Shown in pieces: positions 55,543 to 63,394 of a stretch of 64,000 bases of DNA. The translations under genes were made by a program, and so were the position numbers. Position 1 is the stretch's first letter; the number at the start of each line of letters is the position of its first letter. The DNA comes from an uncultured Hungatella sp. (GTDB lineage Bacteria > Bacillota > Clostridia > Lachnospirales > Lachnospiraceae). The notes beneath the pieces are model-generated. The model saw nothing but the letters and a program-made list of their open reading frames with translations, was not told the origin of the DNA and did not search any database. The stretch is taken from NCBI GenBank assembly GCA_910585435.1, contig CAJUEJ010000006.1, positions 121,603 to 185,602 of the forward strand, written 5' to 3'.

Positions 55543-56567
55543 AAGCCTGTCCCCCGGTTTATACTTTTATATAAATATGCATTAGCTGCCATATGGCTTT
55601 TCCGGTACTTTAATGTATCAACAGACAGCCTGGAATACCCGCTTCTCTCAAAAACCGGATAATTCTTATCTGTGGCCTTCCAAAAACTGCAAAGTGTATT
55701 GTTAGGCGTTTCATAGTGAAAGGCTAAAAGCAATTTGCATTGCCTGAAACCCATTGAAAAATCTTTCTCCTCCTCTTCATTGTCATAGGAGCTGATTCTG
55801 TCCTCATATTTCCCGATTATGTGTTCAATCTCTTTCACCACGTCACCGCCGAAAATATAATCGCCTTTAAATGCACTTTTTATCAGCTGTCCTTCTTGAA
55901 TAAAGGGTTCGATTTTAACCCGTTTCTCTCTCATCTTTTTCTTTAAATAACTGACTCCACTGTTTGCAGCCAATACACCGGTGAAATAATACTTTTTTGT
56001 CTCATCACAGACTTTACTGAATCTGTCTAAAAAGCTGTCTATCTGTTTCCTCATGGTGAAGCCGGTAGCTATTATATCATCTACAAATATAATTGCTCTG
56101 GCTTCTTTGATTTTTTCATCTTCTGCCTTACTGAATGCTGTGATGATCTGACTCTTCTTTAATTCATTTACCCTGTTCACGCTCCACAAATTAACAGCCA
56201 TTTCATCTGCTCCGGATTTTATCCCGCTTTCAGATTCAATCACCACAAACAGGACCTCTGATTTTTCTATTCCCATGGATGTTAATTGGGAAAACAGACA
56301 GCCGCACAGCCGGCTCATCCTATATGCCAAAGCATCCTGAGTCAGATACGTAAAGTGTTCCAGAAGCTGTAAAAAGTATTCTTTATCCTGAGGTTCAAAC
56401 CCCTCCACCCATTTCCCAGCTTTGCTTTTCAAGCCAGGAAAGGATATCTTTGTATCATACTTTTTATTTTTTAAATATGCGTCCTCCATAGAATCCGTAT
56501 AGAATTCCGGCTGGATATTATTCTTTGCATAAAAATTCTCAAGTGCACTTTCTATTCGGTTCTCCAT
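55539..56567 (-). CDS. retron-associated phosphoribosyltransferase-like effector
   Basis: 342 residues. The PRPP-binding loop of type I phosphoribosyltransferases is clear: AIIFVDDIIATGFTM, residues about 158-172 (two acidic residues then TG). The N-terminal ~100 residues are helical and the C-terminal ~110 contain GGDVVKEIEHIIG, a charged region and CKLLLAFHYETPNNTLCSFW. The family occurs as the toxic effector of PRTase retrons. ATGA overlap with the winged-helix gene shows they are coupled. The 100 bases upstream separate it from the helicase gene. Function in base or nucleotide modification is inferred only. Confidence 0.8.
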   Translation of the reverse strand: MENRIESALENFYAKNNIQPEFYTDSMEDAYLKNKKYDTKISFPGLKSKAGKWVEGFEPQDKEYFLQLLEHFTYLTQDALAYRMSRLCGCLFSQLTSMGIEKSEVLFVVIESESGIKSGADEMAVNLWSVNRVNELKKSQIITAFSKAEDEKIKEARAIIFVDDIIATGFTMRKQIDSFLDRFSKVCDETKKYYFTGVLAANSGVSYLKKKMREKRVKIEPFIQEGQLIKSAFKGDYIFGGDVVKEIEHIIGKYEDRISSYDNEEEEKDFSMGFRQCKLLLAFHYETPNNTLCSFWKATDKNYPVFERSGYSRLSVDTLKYRKSHMAANAYLYKSINRGTGL

Positions 56568-56667
56568 ATTTTTATCCGTTCTGTTTATTTGCTTCCTGGA
56601 CTTATGGTTCTTTTGCTGTCTCTATAAGCCAGTGCAGAGCATTTTCTTTTGTTCTTTTATTTTCCCA

Positions 56668-58599
56668 TTAATCAATATCTATCCCTAATTTTTTCTTAAC
56701 CAACGTTAGCGATTTTTGTGCTCTTTTCTCTTCGCCAAACCTCTCCACTATACTTTGCATTGTTTCAGCACTCCAATAGATTCTAAGTTTTTCCTTAGCA
56801 CGAGTAATTGCAGTATAAAAAATATCATGGGTTATTTTTTCCGCATTATTAGAAGGAATTACTATCTTTACGGAATTAAACTCTAACCCCTGCACTTTAT
56901 GAATAGATACTGCATATGCAATCTGAAACGGAATAATTGTCTTAATTCGGTCTTCATCTTTCATTTCATCATTATACACAATTACATCTAACAGAATTCT
57001 GGTCTTCGCTTCCATTCTCTGCAATACTTCCTGTAAGATTATTGTAAAGCAATGATGAACGATTAGAATTTACAAAAATAATTGGATCTCCAACCTTAAA
57101 TGTCCATTCGTTCCACGAATAAGCTTTGCTGGATGTATTCGCATTTTGAAAATAGAGATTCATATTATTTAACCCAAATTTCCCATCATAATTTAAGCAC
57201 AATACAATCTCACCATCTTCGTGTACAAAAATATCTTCTCCAATATTAGAAGAAAACGGACCGTCCATGGAAAGCTTTTCTGTAATTATCGATTTAACAG
57301 TCCTCACTTCCTCCCACAGACTCCTTAACTCTCTCTTTTTAGTTCTCCATGTGCTAAAAAGTTCAACATTAGAACCTTTTGATTTGATAATATCTTTTAC
57401 ATAATAGAACCAATTTCCATAATCAATAGATTCAATTTGGTATACATCTCCTGACAAAACAAGTAATGTTTTTTCATTTACTTTTTTTAGAAACATATCC
57501 ATTGTTCTATTATCTATAGTACTACATTCATCAATGAATATAATATCGTAATCTGAAATTATACATGACTTTGCATAACTATCAATCGTTTTATAATCAC
57601 TATTAGCTCCTGAATCATCTATATTTCTTTCTAAATTTTCTAAAGCTGTACGTGTTTTTGAAAGAAACAACTTTTTATAATCACCCACCATATTTGATAT
57701 ATAATTCATTAGTGTAGTCTTTCCCGTCCCTGCTGCTCCATAAATAAGCATTACGTTAGTATATACAAATGCGTTTTTCAAAGCCAGCTCTTTTATCTTA
57801 TCATCAAAATCTATATTACTCCCTTTAATATACTCTTCATTTACGGTCTTCTGCCCTTTATTCTCGCATTTAGAAAAAGATATTATTTTCCCAATCATCC
57901 AAACTTGCGTTATATTTATCAACATCTTCTTGACTTGCAATAGAATCTATAGTATTTTACTTAACAAATTTAAACATCTAGGGTCAATAGACACTTTCCA
58001 ATTCGTCACAACTTTAACTTTATTTTTTACACCCCATAAATTTATTTCTGCATTTTCATAAGCAATTTGTACAGAATATCTAGTTGATATATTTTCTTTA
58101 GTATAGACAGTGATTCTATTAAATTTTGTTGCATAACGCCCAGCCAACTGTAATGTAATCTCAAAATATCTCTCTCCATTTACAAAGAATGGCGTTTTTC
58201 TCTGAATATAATACCTAGTTACCGTAGGATTCTTCAGAGTCATGTCTATGAAAGAAATACTATGTGCCACCATTTTATAATACTCTTCATCAAGTTTATC
58301 TGTATTTAATGGAAATTCCTCTAAATTATCTAACACCTTAGTATCATAGCTATTCTTTAAAAATCTCCTGATTTCCCAAAGATAACTATAGTATTTCAAC
58401 ATTAATCTCTCCGCTTGTCCATCATCTGGAATCCTTGAGCCTATATATTTGATACCTTTCAAAAAATTACATAATATTTGGAAAGAAGAGCAACCATCTC
58501 TGTATTTGTTAAGTGGATTTCTCCAGCATTTTCTAAAAAATCTCTATCATCTGCTAACAAAAATTTATTAATACACTCTACTAAATCCCGCATTGTCAT
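56668..58599 (-). pseudogene. superfamily-1 helicase/ATPase gene broken by indels
   Basis: Successive frames assemble into one protein of about 643 residues. It starts MTMRDLVECINKF at 58599 and continues SRIPDDGQAERLML, a middle part with Walker A YGAAGTGKTT and Walker B IIFIDECST, and a UvrD-like C-terminus with SIHKVQGLEFNSVKI and FYTAITRAKEKLRIYWS. Frame breaks lie at an A6 tract (58461-58466), near 57947, at an A5 tract (57874-57878) and near 57015-57020. The start overlaps the nuclease stop in ATGA. AT-rich, unlike the chromosome. Probably a defence helicase. Confidence 0.75.
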
Positions 58600-59250
58600 C
58601 GGAATATATCGTTTCGCTCGTCAAATAATTTTTTCAGCGATGTACTACATAACTCTTCAAACTCTTTACTTGACCTTTCACTACATTTCCAATTTTCAAA
58701 ATACTCAATGAGCATTCTTGTATCATTCGTCTCTCCACTTGCTTTATTCATTGTTGTCCTTATAATTATTACACCTGGAGAAATAACGGGTATATCCTCA
58801 ACGGTAAACTCTATAAATGCCATTAAACGATTTTTTAATTGTTCATCATTCTGTACTAAAAACAATAAATTACCAAGATCCAGTACAATGACACTTTCAT
58901 CTATATCGCTTAATTTAGCCAAATACTCTTTGCGTATAGAACTCGCAACCACAAGAACTTTATGCGCATTTTCACCTGTTATAATACACCTATTATTCAT
59001 ACGAAGTAAAATGTCTTTTAGAAGCCCCATCCCTATATATTTGCTTCTGTATAATTTTACTTCTATGTAGCATTTTTCATCTCCGCTCTCACAAATAACA
59101 TCCCAATCATCAATAGCGTAATTCAAATATCTTTCATATATGCGACTTTCCCAACCAGCATTTTTAAATATGTCAGCTACCAGTTTTTCGAACTCAAATT
59201 CCCGTTGAACTATAACATTTTTTTAACTTTCCTTCTTCTAATGTCTTCAC
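58596..59250 (-). pseudogene. restriction-endonuclease-like nuclease, frameshifted near its start
   Basis: About 218 residues when joined. GTG at 59250 (after AAGGGA) encodes MKTLEEGKLKK, then one base is missing from the T7 tract at 59218-59224 (plus strand). After it come VIVQREFEFEKLVADIFK, DDWDVICESGD and YIEVKLYRSK, the D...ExK core of PD-(D/E)xK nucleases of the Mrr type. A C-terminal helical region follows. It overlaps the helicase gene in ATGA, so the two form a nuclease-helicase pair of the kind found in defence islands. Confidence 0.65.
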
Positions 59251-59304
59251 CTTATTAATCCCTTCATCATTTTAGTTATAAACAATGTACTTTTTCATTC
59301 AGAT

Positions 59305-59555
59305 CTATTTAACACCCTTTATTAGCTTCTGCAATAAGATAATACTATCGACTGTATTGTCACTAAGCAGCCGAATCTCTTTACCAGCCTCACCATCGTA
59401 ATATACAGGAAAGTTAAAGTTTATCTTCTTCAGCATATGTCTATTATCCAACTTTTCTGAATAAATTTCAACGCTTTCTATGAAGTCTCTCATAAATTCT
59501 TTTTTTCAGCTTCTCGAAACATTATCATACAGATTATCCACCCCGTCCTCTGTTC
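59305..59555 (-). pseudogene. C-terminal remnant of a serine recombinase
   Basis: The last ~62 codons (DFIESVEIYSEKLDN, INFNFPVYYDGEAG, VDSIILLQKL) match the C-terminal end of large serine recombinases. Upstream, DGVDNLYDNVS and EAEKK are readable in other frames, separated by an extra base and by a missing base in the T7 tract at 59500-59506. The rest of the gene is absent; the IS91-like element lies beyond. Confidence 0.5.
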
Positions 59556-59699
59556 TTCTTCATTTTCGGTTGCCCACTTTCTGTTCGTCCGTCTATTACA
59601 AGAACTACTATATCAGAATATTCCCTTTTTGTCAGCACCCATGCTTTCTTTCCAAAGGTCTATATACCCCGAATCCGTTTTTTCCATATTTAAGTAAAA

Positions 59700-59756
59700 A
59701 AGTGTCTTCGACACTTCAACCCCCCTAGCCCCCATTCATGGGGGAATTAGGGGGTT
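59700..59756. repeat. subterminal hairpins at the left side of the IS
   Basis: AAGTGTC (59700-59706) pairs with GACACTT (59710-59716). Then AACCCCC...TA with inner GCCCCCAT pairs with ATGGGGG and TAGGGGGTT (59718-59756). They precede the transposase and may form an end structure or shield it from outside transcription. Confidence 0.5.
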
Positions 59757-59789
59757 CCCTTTTCTTACGTTTTCGTGCATAATAGTCTT

Positions 59790-60938
59790 ATGAACATTTT
59801 ACAGACAATCTTTTCAGACCATTATGAAGAAATTAAATATACCCTCCATCCCAGACGAACAGAAATGGATAATATCGATAAAATGATCAACTGCGGCGAT
59901 CCTTCCTTTGGCGGCGCCATGTTTGCCTGCTCTCACTGCGGCAATTTCAAATTTGTCCCTTTCCGATGCCACTGCCGGTTCTGTCCTACCTGCGGCAATA
60001 AATATTCCATGGAACGCTCTACCTCTTTGGCCTTTAAACTCGTTAATGTCCATCACCGCCACTGTGTTTTTACCATGGATGAACAGCTCCGGGAGTTTTT
60101 CCTTCTTGACCGGTCCCTCCTTGACTGCCTCTTCCATGCCGTTAACAGTGTCGTTTCCCGCATGTTTTTCAAACGGAACAAATCCATACATTTCACTCCC
60201 GGCTTTATCATGGTCCTCCATACATTCGGCAGGGATTTAAAATGGAATCCACATATCCACTGCCTTATTTCGGAAGGCGGATACAGCGATAACGGTTTCT
60301 GGCGCAACATCAAACACTTTAACTATACCTTCCTGCGCAACGCCTTCCGTACCGCCCTGCTTAACGAAATGGAAGCCAGACTCGGCCCTTCCTTTAAAAA
60401 AGTTAAGGCCCGCTGTTACCGGGAACACAAAGATGGGTTCTACGTATATGCCAAGCCCAACAAATGCGACCCTAAAACAGCCATAAAATACATTGGCCGT
60501 TATCTTGGCCGTCCCGTCATCTCTACTTCCAGAATTGACAGCTATGACGGCGACTTTGTCACCTTCCATTACAACCGACACGAAGATGAACTGTATGTGC
60601 AGGAAACCGTCCCTGTTATGGAATTCATACAGCGTCTTATAAGGCATATCCCAGAAAAGCATTATAAAATGATCCGGTATGGCGGCCTTTATGCCCGGCA
60701 CCGGGAGCTTGACAAAAAACTTAACCGGGCTGTCTCACGACAAAAGCACTCAATCTATCGAAGTTTTAACCAGTGGCGGATCGCCATCCGTTCTTCCTTT
60801 GGCTATGACCCGTTAACCTGTGAGTGTGGTACAACTATGCTGTTTCTAGAACTCTGCTTCAATCATAAACGAGTTTCTCTGGAAGAAATGTACGAGAAAG
60901 TCATGTCCCGTTCTCGTGGCCGGAGGTCATCCGCATGA
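59790..60938 (+). CDS. IS91-family transposase
   Basis: 382 residues. N-terminal zinc-binding cysteines (CSHCG, CRFCPTCGNKY at about 44-77), the HUH motif in WNPHIHCLISEGG near 150, and the catalytic tyrosine region AIKYIGRYLGRPVIS. The C-terminus carries another CxC pair. Rolling-circle transposase that nicks one strand at the element end. ATG at 59790 is preferred over GTG at 59775 because it gives the family's usual N-terminus; neither has a strong ribosome site, consistent with low expression. Confidence 0.92.
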   Translation: MNILQTIFSDHYEEIKYTLHPRRTEMDNIDKMINCGDPSFGGAMFACSHCGNFKFVPFRCHCRFCPTCGNKYSMERSTSLAFKLVNVHHRHCVFTMDEQLREFFLLDRSLLDCLFHAVNSVVSRMFFKRNKSIHFTPGFIMVLHTFGRDLKWNPHIHCLISEGGYSDNGFWRNIKHFNYTFLRNAFRTALLNEMEARLGPSFKKVKARCYREHKDGFYVYAKPNKCDPKTAIKYIGRYLGRPVISTSRIDSYDGDFVTFHYNRHEDELYVQETVPVMEFIQRLIRHIPEKHYKMIRYGGLYARHRELDKKLNRAVSRQKHSIYRSFNQWRIAIRSSFGYDPLTCECGTTMLFLELCFNHKRVSLEEMYEKVMSRSRGRRSSA

Positions 60939-60990
60939 CTTCCATAATTCCTTCTGACATGATATACTCCTTTTAAAGGAGGATGCTTAC

Positions 60991-61167
60991 ATGAATTCAA
61001 ATACAGAGAAACTGCGAAAAAAATATATGGATCATCCACCGGAAGGGATGACATCTGAGGACATTCGCCGCATGAGCGAAGATGACCTTCTGGATATGGA
61101 TTACTTTCTAAATGAAGACGCCCCATTTGAAGACGATTTTGGAGAAGAAGGCTTTTACATCTTCTAA
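60991..61167 (+). CDS. small acidic protein accompanying the IS91-like transposase
   Basis: 58 residues, starting MNSNTEKLRKKYMDH and rich in Asp/Glu/Met towards the C-terminus (MSEDDLLDMDYFLNEDAPFE). AAAGGAGG lies eight bases before the ATG, a much better site than the transposase has. It is inside the element, 52 bases after the transposase stop. No known domain; it may be a regulator or accessory of transposition. Confidence 0.7.
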   Translation: MNSNTEKLRKKYMDHPPEGMTSEDIRRMSEDDLLDMDYFLNEDAPFEDDFGEEGFYIF

Positions 61168-61181
61168 AACCTTTACCGTCT

Positions 61182-61281
61182 GTTTGCTGTTCACAAAACA
61201 CATGTCTGTCTAATGTGTATTTTGTGAACAGCTATTTCCCTTTGTTCCTCAAAAAATCGGAATTTCCTAATATATAAAAAA
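61182..61281 (+). repeat. IS right-end element, copy A
   Basis: Contains CTGTTCACAAAA (61187-61198) and its complement (61220-61231) forming a hairpin with ACACAT/ATGTGT, then AGCTATTTCCCTTTGTTCCTC and an A6 run. About 88% identical by eye to copy B at 63252-63352, with paired changes in the stem. Confidence 0.75.
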
Positions 61282-61303
61282 GCAACCGCTTAACGATTGC
61301 TTT
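61276..61303 (-). terminator. intrinsic terminator of the Uma2 gene
   Basis: In minus sense AAGCAATCG pairs with CGGTTGCTT around TTAAG, followed by a T6 run shared with the end of repeat copy A. Confidence 0.65.
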
Positions 61304-61315
61304 CTATACATAAAT

Positions 61316-61849
61316 TTATTCTACTTTAATCGAAAATTCTTCATATATCCCTACCGGGATATCGTCTCCAAATGCATATTGTTCCATAGTCTCTTTCTCA
61401 AACTGATATACCATAACAATTTCTTTTGCTGGGTCAACGATCCAATATTCCCTCACACCACTGTTTCTGTATTTGAAAAGTTTTGTGAAGCAGTCCATTG
61501 ACCTGCTGCTTTTTGACACGATTTCTATCACCCAGTCTGGAGCTCCATGACAGCCTTTTTCATCCAATTTAGACGGATCACAGATTACAGAAATATCAGG
61601 TTCTACATAATTTTCATCATCTTCATTCAAAAACACAGCAAATGGAGCTGGATAGACCTCACACGTACCAGCCTTTAATTGAATATAATTTCCTATCGTT
61701 CTGTCGAAAAAATGAAGCAACTTCTGATGTGTCCGGCTTGGCGGTGCCATATAATAAATCTGTCCATCAATCAGTTCTGCCCTCTCACCCTCAGGTAAAG
61801 CATATATATCATCAATCGTATAGTATTCTTCCTTTTTCAATGCTTCCAT
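61316..61849 (-). CDS. Uma2-family (DUF820) endonuclease-like protein
   Basis: 177 residues of the Uma2 fold, a PD-(D/E)xK-related family common in accessory DNA and of unknown role. Typical blocks are YTIDDIYALPEGERAELIDG, YVEPDISVI (metal-binding Asp), PDWVIEIVSKSS (Glu-x-Val-Ser) and KYRNSGVREYWIVDP. The start at 61849 is seven bases after GGAGG; the ATG at 61855 is too close to that site. Stands alone and ends in a terminator beside the IS right end. Confidence 0.85.
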   Translation of the reverse strand: MEALKKEEYYTIDDIYALPEGERAELIDGQIYYMAPPSRTHQKLLHFFDRTIGNYIQLKAGTCEVYPAPFAVFLNEDDENYVEPDISVICDPSKLDEKGCHGAPDWVIEIVSKSSRSMDCFTKLFKYRNSGVREYWIVDPAKEIVMVYQFEKETMEQYAFGDDIPVGIYEEFSIKVE

Positions 61850-61924
61850 GTCCATACCTCCTTCTAAGTACTATGTGGGATATGTGAATAGTATACACTG
61901 CTTTTTTCATAAATACAATACAAA

Positions 61925-61942
61925 AGAGGGCCGAAGCCCTCT
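61925..61942. terminator. 7-bp hairpin terminator downstream of the broken integrase gene
   Basis: AGAGGGC (61925-61931) and GCCCTCT (61936-61942) with loop CGAA. T-rich sequence follows on both sides, so it may act in both directions. The predicted end of the reconstructed integrase frame overlaps it. Confidence 0.6.
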
Positions 61943-62788
61943 ATTTTTGAATTTTTACTCTGTGTGTCTGACTTTCTGTAAAAGCAGCTTGATAAACTTC
62001 CTCATAACTTGGATACTTTTTATGATTAGCTACATTACTGATTCGGTCAATACTTTTTAAGGAATCCCGCTTTGTTTGAGGCGTCAGCTCCTTTTTAGTT
62101 TATTGCTTTCATTTTTTATTCTTCGATAAACAGTCCTCTCACATATTCTATACTTAATACAAACTTTCGACATGCCATATTTCTCCACTTGCCTTTTTAG
62201 CTGTTCTCCAACTGGACTTGTTTTCATAACTGGCTTCTGTTCTAGTTTTTTCTTTATCTCGGAATCGCTTCCAATGACCTGTGCATCACGCGTTTTCCCG
62301 CCCTTTCCATTTGCTACATGTACATAAAAAATTCCATCTTTTTCAACTAAATCAGTCCCTTGTACAGCTTTCATCTCTCTAATCCTTAAACCCGTACATC
62401 TTGTGAACGAAGCGAAAAATTCTTCCGTCTCATCGCTTATATGCTTTTCATACTTAACTGCCTTTCTTGATCTCACGATATCTTGTCGTTTCCGTTTTGG
62501 AAGTTCTATTTCAAGATCGTCTATGCTGATTTTATGCATTTTACAGATTGCTGCAGCTTTTGTTGAAACTGTCCATGCAGACTTTGTCTCTGCTACATTT
62601 TTCAAATAATTTTCAATATGTTTCATATGTTTGCTTTGAGTAAATATACTTTTTATCTACTCCAGTCTTTTTGTCCTCATGTCTGGATCGCCCAAATCCT
62701 TTCTCAAATTTTTTGATAGAATATCGTACACCTGTTGATTCAGCTTTTTAGTTTTTAATTTCTTTGATTTTTTACTATATCTTCCCAT
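61941..62788 (-). pseudogene. tyrosine-recombinase-like integrase, interrupted
   Basis: A frame starts at ATG 62788 (MGRYSKKSKKLK), is cut by an in-frame TAG at 62659-62657, and resumes SIFTQSKHMKHIENYL through FFASFTRCTGLRIREMKAV (the conserved catalytic-arginine block) and NGKGGKTRDA to a stop at 62084. One base missing from the T5 tract at 62092-62096 (plus strand) separates a further tail, TPQTKRDSLKSIDRISNV, that ends at 61941. The usual HxxR and catalytic-tyrosine part is not recognisable, so even the restored protein would be atypical. Confidence 0.55.
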
Positions 62789-62956
62789 AAAGCTTATCTC
62801 CTTTTTTTATTTTATTACTGTTGAAACGGATACCGCCGAATTATGATAATTCAGTAAAGGGCTGTTTTTAACTTCGTCAGCCTCGATTGCAGGATTTTTC
62901 GATATACTCTGCCACATATAATACAAAAATATATTAACTCAAATCCTTACTACCTT

Positions 62957-63166
62957 TTACTTTCTATAGTAAGCTTCATTAATAAAGCTTGAATTTTGCC
63001 ACTGAGTCCTGGTGTGGCCTGCCTTCCACTCCTTTGCACTTGATTCGCTCCTGACCGCTATCACACAATCGTCGGCGTATCTCGTGAACCGAAGCTCCCT
63101 TGCTTCAAGTTCCTTGTCCAGTTCATTCAACATGATGTTCGACAGCAAAGGTGAAAGGTTTCCTCC
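62957..63166 (-). pseudogene. group II intron reverse transcriptase fragment
   Basis: About 70 codons of RT core: GGNLSPLLSNIMLNELDKEL followed by RFTRYADDCVIAVRS, the YADD active-site motif of group II intron maturases. Both ends are missing; the sequence after SSAKEW does not match the family. No intron domain V was recognised nearby. The 5' side joins an unrelated segment leading to IS-end copy B. Confidence 0.75.
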
Positions 63167-63251
63167 CTATGCAAAGAAAGTAACTATGCAAAATAAATCC
63201 AGGAAAGTCCTATTCCAAGCCATTTTTTCTTGCGCTGCTTTGCATAGTCTC

Positions 63252-63352
63252 GTTTGCTGTTCACAAAACGTGTGTCCATCTAACATATGTTTTGTGAACA
63301 GCTATTTCCCTTTATCCCTCAAAAAATCGTAATTTCCTAATAAATCAAAAAA
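63252..63352. repeat. IS right-end element, copy B (solo)
   Basis: Second copy of the ~100-base IS91-like end, without a transposase beside it. CTGTTCACAAAA (63257-63268) and its complement (63290-63301) are identical to copy A, while the inner stem differs by paired substitutions. Just upstream CTATGCAAAG (63167-63176) and CTTTGCATAG (63238-63247) form another inverted repeat of unknown meaning. It ends at an A6 run touching a terminator. Confidence 0.7.
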
Positions 63353-63383
63353 GAGATACCCAACCAGTCTTGTTGAATATCTC
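63347..63383 (-). terminator. intrinsic terminator of the recombinase-like remnant
   Basis: In minus sense GAGATA and TATCTC pair, with inner CAAC/GTTG pairing, followed by a T6 run that merges with the end of repeat copy B. Confidence 0.6.
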
Positions 63384-63394
63384 CTTCACATCTT

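Larger units (their letters stand above)
59700..61281 (+). mobile_element. IS91-like insertion sequence (HUH transposase)
   Basis: Unit containing left subterminal hairpins, the transposase gene, a 58-codon companion gene and a structured right end. Family elements move by rolling circle and lack ordinary inverted repeats or target duplications. Exact outer ends cannot be fixed from one copy; the right end is supported by a second copy of the terminal ~100 bases at 63252-63352. Confidence 0.65.

Noticed and set aside
56668..58599. Programmed ribosomal frameshifting in the helicase gene
   Set aside because: There are at least four separate breaks without slippery-site plus pseudoknot patterns; mutation or sequencing error is simpler.
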